A stretch of DNA of 27,951 bases from a virus. Each line of letters begins with the position of its first letter. Position 1 is the first letter of the stretch. This document shows positions 13,966 to 21,181 of this stretch, piece by piece. The position numbers were made by a program, and so were the translations under genes. The stretch spans positions 1 through 27,951 of IMG/VR virus record IMGVR_UViG_3300027963_000269. One strand, written 5' to 3'. The notes below the pieces were generated by a model. That model worked only from the letters and a program-made list of their open reading frames with translations, had not been told where the DNA came from and made no database searches.

Positions 13966-15514
13966 GTCTAACTATAACACCCATAGTATTTTTGGTGTTA
14001 GGTAAGTTGTACGGTGAAAAATATAATCCTTCTCCAACAGAAATTAATCCATTTTCTCTAATATATTTACCTTCCCTTTCTTTAGTAGAAATTGGTACAA
14101 TAGGTAGACTAACTTTGAATTGTGTATTTATTTTAGTGTTGTACTTTGCCAATTTGTTTGAATAAGGATTCATAAAAAATTGAACATAAGTTTTAACTTT
14201 TGGAAGAACCGTAACTAATAATGATTCTCCTTGATTAACTTTTTCTACAATTTCAAAATTATCATTATTACTAAATAAATCGGTATTTGGTTTACCAGCA
14301 ACAAAACTTAATCCTGTCGTTTGAATGTCATTCAAAAATTTTTGTTGGTTTTCAACCTCTATTTGTTTTTCTTTTGCAATTCTTTCTTGTTCCGCCTTAG
14401 TTGCTGCATCTTTTTTGTCTTTCTCTGCTTGTGCATCTGCATTCATTTCGTCACCTAATCTCTTCATTTCTGCCGCTGAAGTTGTTTGGTCAACTTTAAT
14501 AGGATTTCCACAACCATCTAAAAACATAAGTACTTTACTACTTAAATCTCCTCTAGTTGCTTGAGGTGCAACGCATGGATTTGGAAACGTTTGATTAGGA
14601 AATAATACGTTTTTTTTATCATTATATATATAAATTTCAGGTACAGACGAATGACAATGTGCCGACTTACATTTGTACCATAACATTAATTTGTTGTTGA
14701 AATTTGGTTGATTGACTATTGAATTGACCATGTCTTGAGTTACAGTTAAATCTGCTCGTCTATTACAATTTTCTCCAGTACAACCCTCATTATTAAGATT
14801 GGCAACACCAATTAAAGTTTTATTCAAATAAACGTCAAACATTGCCTCATCACAAGTATGACCACCTCTACAAGGACGCTCATTTGATGGAGTTTGATTT
14901 ATATACATAAACCTTATATTCAAACCTAACAAACATTCTGTAGTTTCTTTTCCTGATGATTCAACTGAAAATTTAATAAATTGGTCTTTTAAAAATTTTG
15001 GGTCTCCTGGATTATCTCCTGGTTTAAAAGGTTCACGTTTTAAACCAAGCTGAACATTTGTTTTAGGCTCAGGAATTGTTGGCATGTATGGTATGATTTT
15101 TTTATCGTATAAACCTTGAAAAAAGTCTGTTAATATTTTTTTCATAGTATCCCCTCTTAACTTTGCCAATTCACCAGAATTTAACTTTTTGTTGTTTTCT
15201 TTGTCATAATTACTTGGTGTAGATTCTCCAGTTGTGATTTGGATACTCATAGGGACACCTTTTTTATCATTGATGTAAGTTGCAATTTGGTTCAACACAT
15301 TTTCAATTTGTTGTTTTTGAGATGGGTCTAAAGCATTTTGAGAGTGATAACCTGATTTAAATGTTTGAGCAGGCAATTCAAATTGTTTAGATGGTAAATC
15401 CGTTGTAATTTTCATTTGCTCATTTATCAAATAATGATTCTTTGTTGCACTTTCATGCATCATTAATATTCTTTTAACTTCATCTGATGAGATATTCCAA
15501 GATTGCTTAATCAT
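13952..15514 (-). CDS. Cys-rich OmpA-like protein with INE/Q processing-like site
   Basis: A 520-aa protein. Residues 1-33 form a helix ending in I30-N31-E32/Q33 (KRILMMHESATKNHYLINEQ), again fitting the prohead-protease rule. Residues ~66-132 resemble an OmpA/MotB-type peptidoglycan-binding fold (IENVLNQIATYIND, SIQITTGESTPSN, LNSGELAKLRGDTMKKILTD). Residues ~190-335 hold nine Cys (194, 215, 221, 245, 250, 282, 287, 314, 335) in a beta-rich domain. Residues ~345-395 are a Glu/Lys/Ala coiled coil, and the C-terminus is beta-rich. I chose the ATG at 15514 over a TTG at 15544, because the TTG abuts the capsid-gene terminator and would place the candidate promoter element inside the gene. It is a solitary gene downstream of gp23. 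It is possibly a virion protein contacting the cell wall. Confidence 0.78.
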   Translation of the reverse strand: MIKQSWNISSDEVKRILMMHESATKNHYLINEQMKITTDLPSKQFELPAQTFKSGYHSQNALDPSQKQQIENVLNQIATYINDKKGVPMSIQITTGESTPSNYDKENNKKLNSGELAKLRGDTMKKILTDFFQGLYDKKIIPYMPTIPEPKTNVQLGLKREPFKPGDNPGDPKFLKDQFIKFSVESSGKETTECLLGLNIRFMYINQTPSNERPCRGGHTCDEAMFDVYLNKTLIGVANLNNEGCTGENCNRRADLTVTQDMVNSIVNQPNFNNKLMLWYKCKSAHCHSSVPEIYIYNDKKNVLFPNQTFPNPCVAPQATRGDLSSKVLMFLDGCGNPIKVDQTTSAAEMKRLGDEMNADAQAEKDKKDAATKAEQERIAKEKQIEVENQQKFLNDIQTTGLSFVAGKPNTDLFSNNDNFEIVEKVNQGESLLVTVLPKVKTYVQFFMNPYSNKLAKYNTKINTQFKVSLPIVPISTKEREGKYIRENGLISVGEGLYFSPYNLPNTKNTMGVIVRPSFE

Positions 15515-15529
15515 TCTAAAAACTTTATA

Positions 15530-15539
15530 TAATAAATAC
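15530..15539 (-). promoter_or_regulatory. GTATTTATTA element (minus sense) before the Cys-rich gene
   Basis: One-mismatch copy of the recurrent 10-mer, 15 nt before the chosen ATG at 15514 and directly after the capsid-gene terminator. That is where a new promoter is needed. Candidate late promoter core. Confidence 0.45.
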
Positions 15540-15552
15540 TCCAATAAATAAA

Positions 15553-15577
15553 AAAGGGTCCCTTGTGGGGACCCTTT
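15553..15577 (-). terminator. Intrinsic terminator of the capsid gene
   Basis: A perfect 10-bp stem, AAAGGGTCCC/GGGACCCTTT, with a 5-nt TTGTG loop. On the minus strand it lies 20 nt after the gp23 stop and is followed by a T-run. It closes the head operon before the Cys-rich gene. It is nearly symmetric and could also act on the plus strand. Confidence 0.92.
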
Positions 15578-15597
15578 ATATAATTGGTTGGACCAGA

Positions 15598-17403
15598 TTA
15601 TCTTAATTCTCTCAAATCAAATGTTCTTACTCCATCAACTGTGATTCTACCGTAGAATCTGTTGTTCACCATTTTCTTAGCGTATCTAGTCATGATACCT
15701 TTGATTGGTGTGAAGTTGAATGGATTGTACATTGTTGGAGTTAATTGTAATGGTACATACGGTGCGTAGATGTAACCTGTGTCAAGTAAAGATGTACCTT
15801 TGTGTCCCATTAACACTTGGTTTGGTGGGAAGTAAGGGTCTCTATACACTTGGTATCTACCAGCTAAAGTACCAACTCTTTCAATACCCATGTTGTATTG
15901 GTCTTGCTCTGGAGCCGCGTTTGATACGTGGAAATATTCCAAATCATCAAAGATTGCAGAGATTTCAGAAGAAACCACAATCCAGTTAGCACCACCTCTT
16001 AAAGTAGATTTGTGGATTTGAGCTGAAATTTGGTTAATTGCTGTAATCAATGTTTGGTTCCAGTCTTTTTGAGTGTAAGGAACAGCAGAAGAACCTAATC
16101 TCTTCCAACCGTTGTAATCCCATCTCAAGTTCCAAGCTGCACCTTTTCTAAGGTCTCTTAAGATTTCTCTATCGATTTCAGCAGCAACTTGCTCAGATAA
16201 TAAAGCTGTTAATTCAGCTTCAGCATCGATGTTATGGAATGCTGCAACGTCTTGTGCCATTTCTGGAGACCATTGAGCTCTTAATTTTCTTTCAGTTACA
16301 GAAACTGTTACTGACATAAGGTCAAACGAAACTTCACCAATCTTATCTTCGAATTCTAAGTTCTTATAGATTCTATAAGTAGCTGTGAATGCATTGTTAA
16401 TAGCCGTTGAAGAAGAGAATGTTGAACCTGTGTAACCGTCTAATGAACCACCGCAAGTGATACATACAGGAACCTGTAAGTCAACTTCTAAGTAGATTTT
16501 ACCTTGAGCATCACATAAGTTGTCATATTGACCACCGTCTGTTTTAGATGCTGGGAAAGTTAATGTAGCGTTGTTGTTACCATACTGAACAATACCTTTA
16601 CCATATCTTTGAGTTACAACTCTGAATAAGTAAGGGTTCGAAGTGTTACCTGAAGTGTAATCATTACCTGAAACACCATAGATAGTTAAATCAGATAAGA
16701 AAGCTTCATTATCCATTGGTTGACCATCAGGACCGATTAATTTACCAGCTCCATCAGATGCGAAACCTGACATAACAACTAATACTTTTCTATAGTTACC
16801 TGTAGTGTAAGCAGAAGCTACTAATTGGTCAGCTAACCATGCAACAGTAGCAACTGGTGCTGTGATAGCTGAATATTGTCCTTTAGAATAGTCAAATAAA
16901 CCTGGAGGGTCTAATGCTGGTTCGTTACCTTCGTAGAATCTATCATAAAGGTCTTTAGTGTTGTTGTAGTCATAACCACTGTTTGGAGTTTGGTCATCGT
17001 TAGCATTAGGTGCTCCGTAAGGTGCGAAATGCTCTCCTGTGTTTGCCAAATTCAAAGGGTCTTGATATGACTGAATGTTAGGTACAAAGTAGAATAATTT
17101 ACCGATTGGTAAGTTCATTGCTTGTACAGAAACGATGTCGTTTGCTAATAATTTAGAGAAAACTCTTCTAACGATAGGGAAAACAACTGTTTCAAATGCA
17201 CCTGTATCAGATGTAGATGATGCTTCATTGATTAAAAATGATGCTTGGTTTTCGTAAAGTTGAGCTACGTTCTCTCTCATGTGACCTTTAAGACCTTCTA
17301 AAAAGCCTAATTTGTCCCATTTGTTGATTGTGTCTTCTTTGATAACTTTAAGGTGCTTAAGACCGATGTTACCAACAAGACCTGATTCTAATAATGCTCC
17401 CAT
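15598..17403 (-). CDS. 23: Major capsid protein, T4 gp23-like (precursor)
   Basis: A 601-aa HK97-fold major capsid protein of the T4 family. Residues ~43-60 (RENVAQLYENQASFLINE) align with the end of the T4 propeptide, which finishes FLTE/A; cleavage here is predicted after E60 (INE/A). Other gp23 signatures follow: VFPIVRRVFSKLLANDIVSV and QAMNLPIGKLFYF, the P-domain helix RKLRAQWSPEMAQDVAAFH with AEAELTALLSEQVAAEIDRE, and the C-terminal DTGYIYAPYVPLQLTPTMYN, GIMTRYAKKMVNNRFYGRI and VDGVRTFDLRELR. It is longer than T4 gp23 (521 aa). The extra length probably lies in the variable region around residues 160-320, which includes a VCITCGG Cys pair. It is the last gene of the head operon, 35 bp after the scaffold-like gene, and is followed by a strong terminator. 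Confidence 0.97.
   Translation of the reverse strand: MGALLESGLVGNIGLKHLKVIKEDTINKWDKLGFLEGLKGHMRENVAQLYENQASFLINEASSTSDTGAFETVVFPIVRRVFSKLLANDIVSVQAMNLPIGKLFYFVPNIQSYQDPLNLANTGEHFAPYGAPNANDDQTPNSGYDYNNTKDLYDRFYEGNEPALDPPGLFDYSKGQYSAITAPVATVAWLADQLVASAYTTGNYRKVLVVMSGFASDGAGKLIGPDGQPMDNEAFLSDLTIYGVSGNDYTSGNTSNPYLFRVVTQRYGKGIVQYGNNNATLTFPASKTDGGQYDNLCDAQGKIYLEVDLQVPVCITCGGSLDGYTGSTFSSSTAINNAFTATYRIYKNLEFEDKIGEVSFDLMSVTVSVTERKLRAQWSPEMAQDVAAFHNIDAEAELTALLSEQVAAEIDREILRDLRKGAAWNLRWDYNGWKRLGSSAVPYTQKDWNQTLITAINQISAQIHKSTLRGGANWIVVSSEISAIFDDLEYFHVSNAAPEQDQYNMGIERVGTLAGRYQVYRDPYFPPNQVLMGHKGTSLLDTGYIYAPYVPLQLTPTMYNPFNFTPIKGIMTRYAKKMVNNRFYGRITVDGVRTFDLRELR
17221..17226 (-). other. Predicted gp23 propeptide cleavage site (E60/A61)
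   Basis: The codons for E60 (17224-17226) and A61 (17221-17223) follow I58-N59. The I-x-E/A pattern and its place just before the first conserved core region match the T4 gp23 maturation site (FLTE/A). The site is inferred by analogy. Confidence 0.7.
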
Positions 17404-17438
17404 TTTTAGTATTTTTTTGTTTTTATTTATTTTATTTT

Positions 17439-19028
17439 TTACCCTAATTTACCCATTAAATCTTTCATTCTTAAGAATTGAGGATTTTCATAAGTTTTTG
17501 ATTCAATTAGAGTTGATGAAGAACCTGTAGAAACTTGTTTGTTTAATTTTGTTTCAACTGATTCATTCATTGGTTTTGAATCAACTTTAGATAATTCACC
17601 TTTAATTGATTGATAAAGATTTTTAGATTCTTTCAAAGTTTCAACATCGTCAAATCTTCTTAAAATATTAATCTTTTCTTTCTTAGTTGTTGAATGTTCA
17701 GTAAACAATCTTGTAGCATAAGCTAAGTTAGAATTGAAAATAGCAACTTCATTAAGTTTTTCTCTGAAAACATTTAATGCTTTTCTATATTCTTCATTCT
17801 TTTCTCTTAACATACTAACTTCAGAATTAACTGATTCATTTTTGATTGCTGTGTTAAATTTAGAATGAGCTCTTTGTTTTGGTAAACCGCCCTTTCTAAA
17901 ATCAGAACCCATACCTAGTGTTCTAGCAGCTTCTTTAGTTTCTTCCTTATCGGAAACTTTCTTTTTTAAAGTGTTAACTTTTTTAGTTACATCACCTTCT
18001 TTTGTTTCTGCCTTTACAACTTTAGATTTACCTTCCATGTTAGCTCCCTTCTTGTAGTCGAATTTAGCTTTACCAGTACCCATTGTTTTAGGACCTTCTT
18101 TTTTGTCCTCTTTAAATCCACCAGAAGCTTTTGACTTGTAAGTGAATTTAGGGCCTGAACCAATTCCAACACCTTTAGGTTTAACTGTAGATTTTGCTTC
18201 TCTAACAGTTCTTCTTGGGTTATAAGATTCGTCCAAATCGTCCATTTCTTCTTGTTCGTCCATTTCGTCTTGTTCGTCAAGGTCAGACTCTTCGTCCATT
18301 TCTTCCTCTTCGTCCATTTCGTCTTGTTCGTCCATTTCTTCTTGTTCGTCCATTTCGTCTTGTTCGTCAAACTCAATTTCGTACATAATTTCTTCTTCGT
18401 CATCAACTTCAAATTCATCATCAGTTTCATCTAATGAATGACCTTTTTTATTAAAAATTGCATCAATAACTTCATCAGTTGTCATGTCGTCATCTTGAGA
18501 TTCTTCAGAATCATCAAATTCAAAATCCATGTCCATTTCTTCTTTAATTTTCATTTTTTTATTTTTTGAATTATCCTTGGACTCTCCAAGCTTTACAAGA
18601 TATTCAGAATCAGTATCGTTGTCTGTAAGGTGAATGTTCTCTCCGTCTTTTTTAACGATGATACCATCTTCTTCACCCATAGCTTTAAATACCTTTAAAA
18701 TTTCCTCGTCAGAAGCGTCAGTCAAATCTATTGGACTTTCTTCATCAGAATCCATGTCTATGTCCATATCAACGTCCATATCCATTTCATCATCATTATC
18801 AGTATCCATGTCAACGTCAACATCTGTATCAGTGTCATCGTCTTCCATGTCTACATCTAACCCAACCTCTTCTTCATCGTCTTGTTCAGATAGAGATTCT
18901 TTTACTAACTGGTTGATTTCTTCCTTCATTGTAGAAGCAAGTATTCCTTTTGCATTTTCGGCGATTGCCTCTTCAACATTTTTCATTTGAATGAGTGCCT
19001 CTTGTACTACATTTTTATTTTCTTGCAT
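17439..19028 (-). CDS. 22: Prohead core scaffolding protein, gp22-like by position; very acidic with repeats
   Basis: A 529-aa protein between the protease block and gp23, the place of T4 gp22. The first 49 residues are helical and end EEINQLVKESLSEQ, so L46-S47-E48/Q49 is a good protease site. Residues ~52-95 are an Asp/Met/Val repeat tract (DVDMDTDNDDEMDMDVDMD) and residues ~198-264 a Glu/Asp/Met/Gln repeat tract based on DEQ(D/E)EM. Residues ~270-395 are Lys/Gly-rich, and the C-terminal ~130 residues are helical (MLREKNEEYRKALNVFREKL, VAIFNSNLAYATRLFTEHST), the part most like a scaffold. T4 gp22 is 269 aa, so this is about twice as long. It has its own upstream element at 19051-19060. The scaffold role is inferred from position, charge and helicity. 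Confidence 0.75.
   Translation of the reverse strand: MQENKNVVQEALIQMKNVEEAIAENAKGILASTMKEEINQLVKESLSEQDDEEEVGLDVDMEDDDTDTDVDVDMDTDNDDEMDMDVDMDIDMDSDEESPIDLTDASDEEILKVFKAMGEEDGIIVKKDGENIHLTDNDTDSEYLVKLGESKDNSKNKKMKIKEEMDMDFEFDDSEESQDDDMTTDEVIDAIFNKKGHSLDETDDEFEVDDEEEIMYEIEFDEQDEMDEQEEMDEQDEMDEEEEMDEESDLDEQDEMDEQEEMDDLDESYNPRRTVREAKSTVKPKGVGIGSGPKFTYKSKASGGFKEDKKEGPKTMGTGKAKFDYKKGANMEGKSKVVKAETKEGDVTKKVNTLKKKVSDKEETKEAARTLGMGSDFRKGGLPKQRAHSKFNTAIKNESVNSEVSMLREKNEEYRKALNVFREKLNEVAIFNSNLAYATRLFTEHSTTKKEKINILRRFDDVETLKESKNLYQSIKGELSKVDSKPMNESVETKLNKQVSTGSSSTLIESKTYENPQFLRMKDLMGKLG
18238..18368. repeat. In-frame ~18-bp tandem repeats inside the gp22-like gene
   Basis: About seven imperfect 18-bp units of the type TCGTCCATTTCNTCTTGT on the plus strand, encoding the hexad DEQ(D/E)EM on the minus strand. 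They are directly adjacent and in frame, so expansion and contraction would change the acidic tract length without a frameshift. They are not a CRISPR: there are no spacers. Confidence 0.85.
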
Positions 19029-19050
19029 AGAAAAATTTAATTTATTTAAC

Positions 19051-19060
19051 TAATAAATAG
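19051..19060 (-). promoter_or_regulatory. CTATTTATTA element (minus sense) before the gp22-like gene
   Basis: One-mismatch copy of the recurrent 10-mer, 22 nt before the ATG at 19028. It lies in the gap after the upstream gene stop at 19088. Candidate late promoter core for gp22-gp23. Confidence 0.4.
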
Positions 19061-19087
19061 TGTCAACTTCAAAAAAGTTTATTTTAA

Positions 19088-19408
19088 TTATAGTGAAATG
19101 AATGTTTTATTAAAAAGTATTATACCTTGAAGTGTGTATCCTGTTTGAGAATTAATCCATCCTAAAACATATTCATACGTATCAAAAATCTCGGTAGTAA
19201 TTGTTTCGTTTGTAATTTCGTTTTTTATTCCAACACTATAACAATATCCCTGATTGGGATAGTTAGGAATAACATTATTATTTTGTAAAGTAATTGTCTT
19301 AATTGTTTTACCTGTTCCCTCTAAATAAGACAAACAGTTAGACCATGAGTTCCCACTTAAAGTGAGATTTTCTGATGTCGTTGATTGTATGATTGCGCTG
19401 AATAACAT
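19088..19408 (-). CDS. Small protein of unknown function in the head operon
   Basis: A 106-aa protein, MLFSAIIQSTTSENLTLSGN at the N-terminus, rich in Thr, Asn, Ile and Tyr and beta by eye (KTIKTITLQNNNVIPNYPNQ, YEYVLGWINSQTGYTLQGII). It has two Cys and no clear signal peptide. It lies between a terminator and the gp22-like gene with its own upstream element, so it may be expressed with the scaffold and capsid genes. It could be a small head-decoration protein by place and beta composition, but this is speculation; no family is recognised. Confidence 0.68.
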   Translation of the reverse strand: MLFSAIIQSTTSENLTLSGNSWSNCLSYLEGTGKTIKTITLQNNNVIPNYPNQGYCYSVGIKNEITNETITTEIFDTYEYVLGWINSQTGYTLQGIILFNKTFISL

Positions 19409-19420
19409 ATTTTATGTTTA

Positions 19421-19430
19421 TCATAAATAT
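19421..19430 (-). promoter_or_regulatory. ATATTTATGA element (minus sense) before the 106-aa gene
   Basis: One-mismatch copy of the recurrent 10-mer, 12 nt before the ATG at 19408 and right after the terminator at 19444-19466, where re-initiation is needed. Confidence 0.45.
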
Positions 19431-19443
19431 GTTATAAAATAAA

Positions 19444-19466
19444 AAAAGTGGTCAGAGACCACTTTT
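19444..19466 (-). terminator. Intrinsic terminator inside the head block
   Basis: A perfect 10-bp stem, AAAAGTGGTC/GACCACTTTT, with a 3-nt AGA loop. On the minus strand it follows the 69-aa gene and is followed by a T-run (TTTTATTTTAT). It separates the protease unit from the gp22-gp23 unit, so capsid genes would be transcribed mostly from the next promoter. Confidence 0.9.
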
Positions 19467-19468
19467 AA

Positions 19469-19500
19469 ATTACTTATTCAATTACTTATTCAATTACTTC
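19469..19500. repeat. 12-bp tandem duplication spanning a stop codon
   Basis: Two perfect 12-bp copies of ATTACTTATTCA (19469-19480 and 19481-19492), then a partial third copy ATTACTTC. On the minus strand each full copy reads GTAATTGAATAA in phase, so the stop codon of the 69-aa gene is present twice. Confidence 0.9.
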
Positions 19501-19695
19501 ATCAATTTTACTTTCTGAAACTGATGTTATCCTCCAATCATGAGAAAACCCTTCATATTTCTTTGTTACTTTTGCCTCGACATCTGTAACTGAAAATCCT
19601 TTAACAAGTTTTTCTTCTCTAATTTTCTTGATTTTTCCTGAATTTTCATCAGGTAAATCATAAGTGATTTTTGCAACAAAAAATTTTTCGTCCAT
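19486..19695 (-). CDS. Small DUF4494-like protein
   Basis: A 69-aa protein, MDEKFFVAKITYDLPDENSG at the N-terminus, then KKIREEKLVKGFSVTDVEAK and YEGFSHDWRITSVSESKIDE. The pattern “.fF..k..Y....e.G..kk..E..lvda.sftdaEa....” is that of the small Bacteroidota family DUF4494, found in these hosts and their phages; I recognise it by eye only. Its function is unknown. It starts 10 bp after the gp21 stop and ends in front of a terminator, so it is expressed with the protease. The stop codon region is tandemly duplicated. Confidence 0.72.
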   Translation of the reverse strand: MDEKFFVAKITYDLPDENSGKIKKIREEKLVKGFSVTDVEAKVTKKYEGFSHDWRITSVSESKIDEVIE

Positions 19696-19705
19696 AGATT
19701 TAATT

Positions 19706-20422
19706 TTATTTACCTAAATAATCGGATAATTTTTTCATTAAATCAATAGATTTACCAACTGATGGTGATTCTTGTTTAATTTTTTTCTCTTCATCTAAAT
19801 TTTCTTCGTACTTATGTCTATCATCAGCATTTGAAAATAAATAAGCACCTGGTGTTGATGGAGACGAAACTAAGTCAAAACAAATTAATTCGAAGTCATC
19901 TTGTACTTCATTTCTTTCTCCCACTTTTTTTAATGAGCCAACCCCTCTTGAAGAAACACCCATAGTAACTCCTTGTCTCATCAAATTTGCCGCTTGGTCT
20001 CCTTTTGTTGAAACAATTCCTCTTTCGTGAAAACCAGGAGAGGTTAAAAGTTTTAACTTTCCCATCAATATATTTTTATCCCACCAAATGTCTGTAATGA
20101 TGTGGGATACTCTATCTAAATCAATTAGTGAAGATTCAGGGTGATTCAATTCAGATGTAGATAAACCTTTGGCAATTGTTTGTTTGTATCTATCGGCCTC
20201 TCTCTTTAGTATTTTTTCAGGATAAAATCTTCCGTTTCTATTAGGGGTGTCATATTTTTGTAAAACAGCATAAAATTCAAAAGGATTTCTATAATCCATT
20301 GCCGCCGCTTCTTTAAGCATTTTAAAATTTAAATCATCTTTTGGGGAAACCCAACCAGCATCCATCTCAATTAAAATGCCATGACCTAATTCATTTGCCT
20401 CTAATATTCTTAAATTTTTCAT
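19706..20422 (-). CDS. 21: Prohead core protease, T4 gp21-like
   Basis: A 238-aa serine protease of the herpesvirus assemblin-like fold used for head maturation. The N-terminal strand GHGILIEMDAGWVSP leads to FYAVLQKYDTPNRNGRFYPE, a hallmark of phage prohead proteases. STSELNHPESS holds the catalytic His at residue 94, and GVTMGVSSRGVG holds the catalytic Ser at residue 157 or 158. T4 gp21 is 212 aa. It is expected to cleave capsid, core and internal proteins after (I/L)-x-E, and itself; NLDEE near residue 214 is a possible self-cleavage site. An exact ATATTTATTA element lies 12 nt before the ATG. The position between portal and scaffold is canonical. Confidence 0.95.
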   Translation of the reverse strand: MKNLRILEANELGHGILIEMDAGWVSPKDDLNFKMLKEAAAMDYRNPFEFYAVLQKYDTPNRNGRFYPEKILKREADRYKQTIAKGLSTSELNHPESSLIDLDRVSHIITDIWWDKNILMGKLKLLTSPGFHERGIVSTKGDQAANLMRQGVTMGVSSRGVGSLKKVGERNEVQDDFELICFDLVSSPSTPGAYLFSNADDRHKYEENLDEEKKIKQESPSVGKSIDLMKKLSDYLGK

Positions 20423-20434
20423 TTAGTCTTTTTG

Positions 20435-20444
20435 TAATAAATAT
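20435..20444 (-). promoter_or_regulatory. ATATTTATTA element (minus sense) before gp21
   Basis: Exact copy of the recurrent 10-mer, 12 nt before the ATG at 20422 and inside the gap after the upstream gene stop at 20460. Candidate late promoter core. Confidence 0.5.
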
Positions 20445-20459
20445 ACAATAACCAATACT

Positions 20460-20900
20460 TTATTGCTCTTTAAGTTTTTTAGAGGTGGAAAACTCAAAAT
20501 ATTTATTTTGATTTATATTGTTTTTGAATATGTTTTTCACAATTGATTTAATTGAATCTTTAATTTCTTGTGATTTGAAATCCAACTCACAATTAGTATA
20601 TAAATTTACCTCTAAATTAAAAAATGATTTTTTTTCATGTGATATTCCACTTGTTCTTAAATCTAAATCAACAATACTTTTTTCTTGGAAAACTGATAGA
20701 TTAATTGAATTGAAAACTGAATGTTTTATTTCTCTACTTAAATTACAAACTACTCTATTCCAATTATCATGTTCAAATTTTGGAGAGACCCATGATTGAA
20801 TGTTAATGTATACTGATTTTAAATCTTTGGAGTCTACCGTTCCGTAAATTGATTTTATTGGGTTAAAAAGATTTAACTTTACACTTTTCCCTTTCTTCAT
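20460..20900 (-). CDS. Protein of unknown function between portal and protease genes
   Basis: A 146-aa protein, basic at the N-terminus (MKKGKSVKLNLFNPIKSIYG), with a mixed alpha/beta body: SVYINIQSWVSPKFEHDNWN, REIKHSVFNSINLSVFQEKS, FFNLEVNLYTNCELDFKSQE, and a helical basic C-terminus. There is no known motif. It lies in the interval that in T4 holds the small prohead core genes 67 and 68, so a head-assembly role is possible. The sequence is not obviously like either, and it is not strongly acidic as gp67 is. The 95-bp gap upstream also carries the start region of the divergent bS21 gene. Confidence 0.7.
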   Translation of the reverse strand: MKKGKSVKLNLFNPIKSIYGTVDSKDLKSVYINIQSWVSPKFEHDNWNRVVCNLSREIKHSVFNSINLSVFQEKSIVDLDLRTSGISHEKKSFFNLEVNLYTNCELDFKSQEIKDSIKSIVKNIFKNNINQNKYFEFSTSKKLKEQ

Positions 20901-20995
20901 TAATTTTCATATTAATAATGTTTATTTTATTAAAAAATAAGACATATTAATCCCATAGTCAAAAATTTTTGAAAATATTAAGATATTTGTAATAT

Positions 20996-21181
20996 ATGAT
21001 AATAGTTGAAATTAAAAATGGTGATAACATTGAGAAGGCATTGAAGTCCTTGAAATCAAAGGTTATCAAAACAAAACAAAACCAAATTCTGTTTGAAAGA
21101 AAAGAGTTTACTAAAAAGTCTGTATCAAAAAGAACACAAAAATTAAAAGCGATTTATATTCAAAAGAAAAAAATAAGTTAA
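20996..21181 (+). CDS. rpsU: Ribosomal protein bS21, phage-encoded
   Basis: A 61-aa basic protein with the full layout of small-subunit protein bS21. It starts MIIVEIKNGDNIEKALKSLK (family: “.v.v.dgE.id.AlkrfKrk..k”), continues KVIKTKQNQ, then FERKEFTKKSVSKRTQKLKA (family: “RreFekPs..rr.k...”), and ends AIYIQKKKIS. The form with KAIY at residues 51-54 matches Bacteroidota bS21, where Tyr54 is, as I recall, one of the residues that hold the 16S anti-Shine-Dalgarno tail. No Shine-Dalgarno sequence precedes the ATG. A TAnnTTTG-like box with one mismatch (GATATTTG, 20982-20989) ends 6 nt before it. It is the only plus-strand gene in the head block, and its stop overlaps the convergent stop at 21178. 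Confidence 0.88.
   Translation: MIIVEIKNGDNIEKALKSLKSKVIKTKQNQILFERKEFTKKSVSKRTQKLKAIYIQKKKIS

Noticed and set aside
15515-15544. TTG start 30 bp upstream of the Cys-rich gene
   Set aside because: It places the candidate promoter element inside the gene and begins right at the terminator; the ATG at 15514 is better.
18238-18368. CRISPR-like array
   Set aside because: The 18-bp units are directly adjacent without spacers and encode in-frame acidic hexads.
18634-18990. Open plus-strand frame of 118 codons, Ser-rich
   Set aside because: It is the antisense of the acidic repeat tract of the gp22-like gene; the Ser-rich composition is the mirror of Asp/Glu codons.
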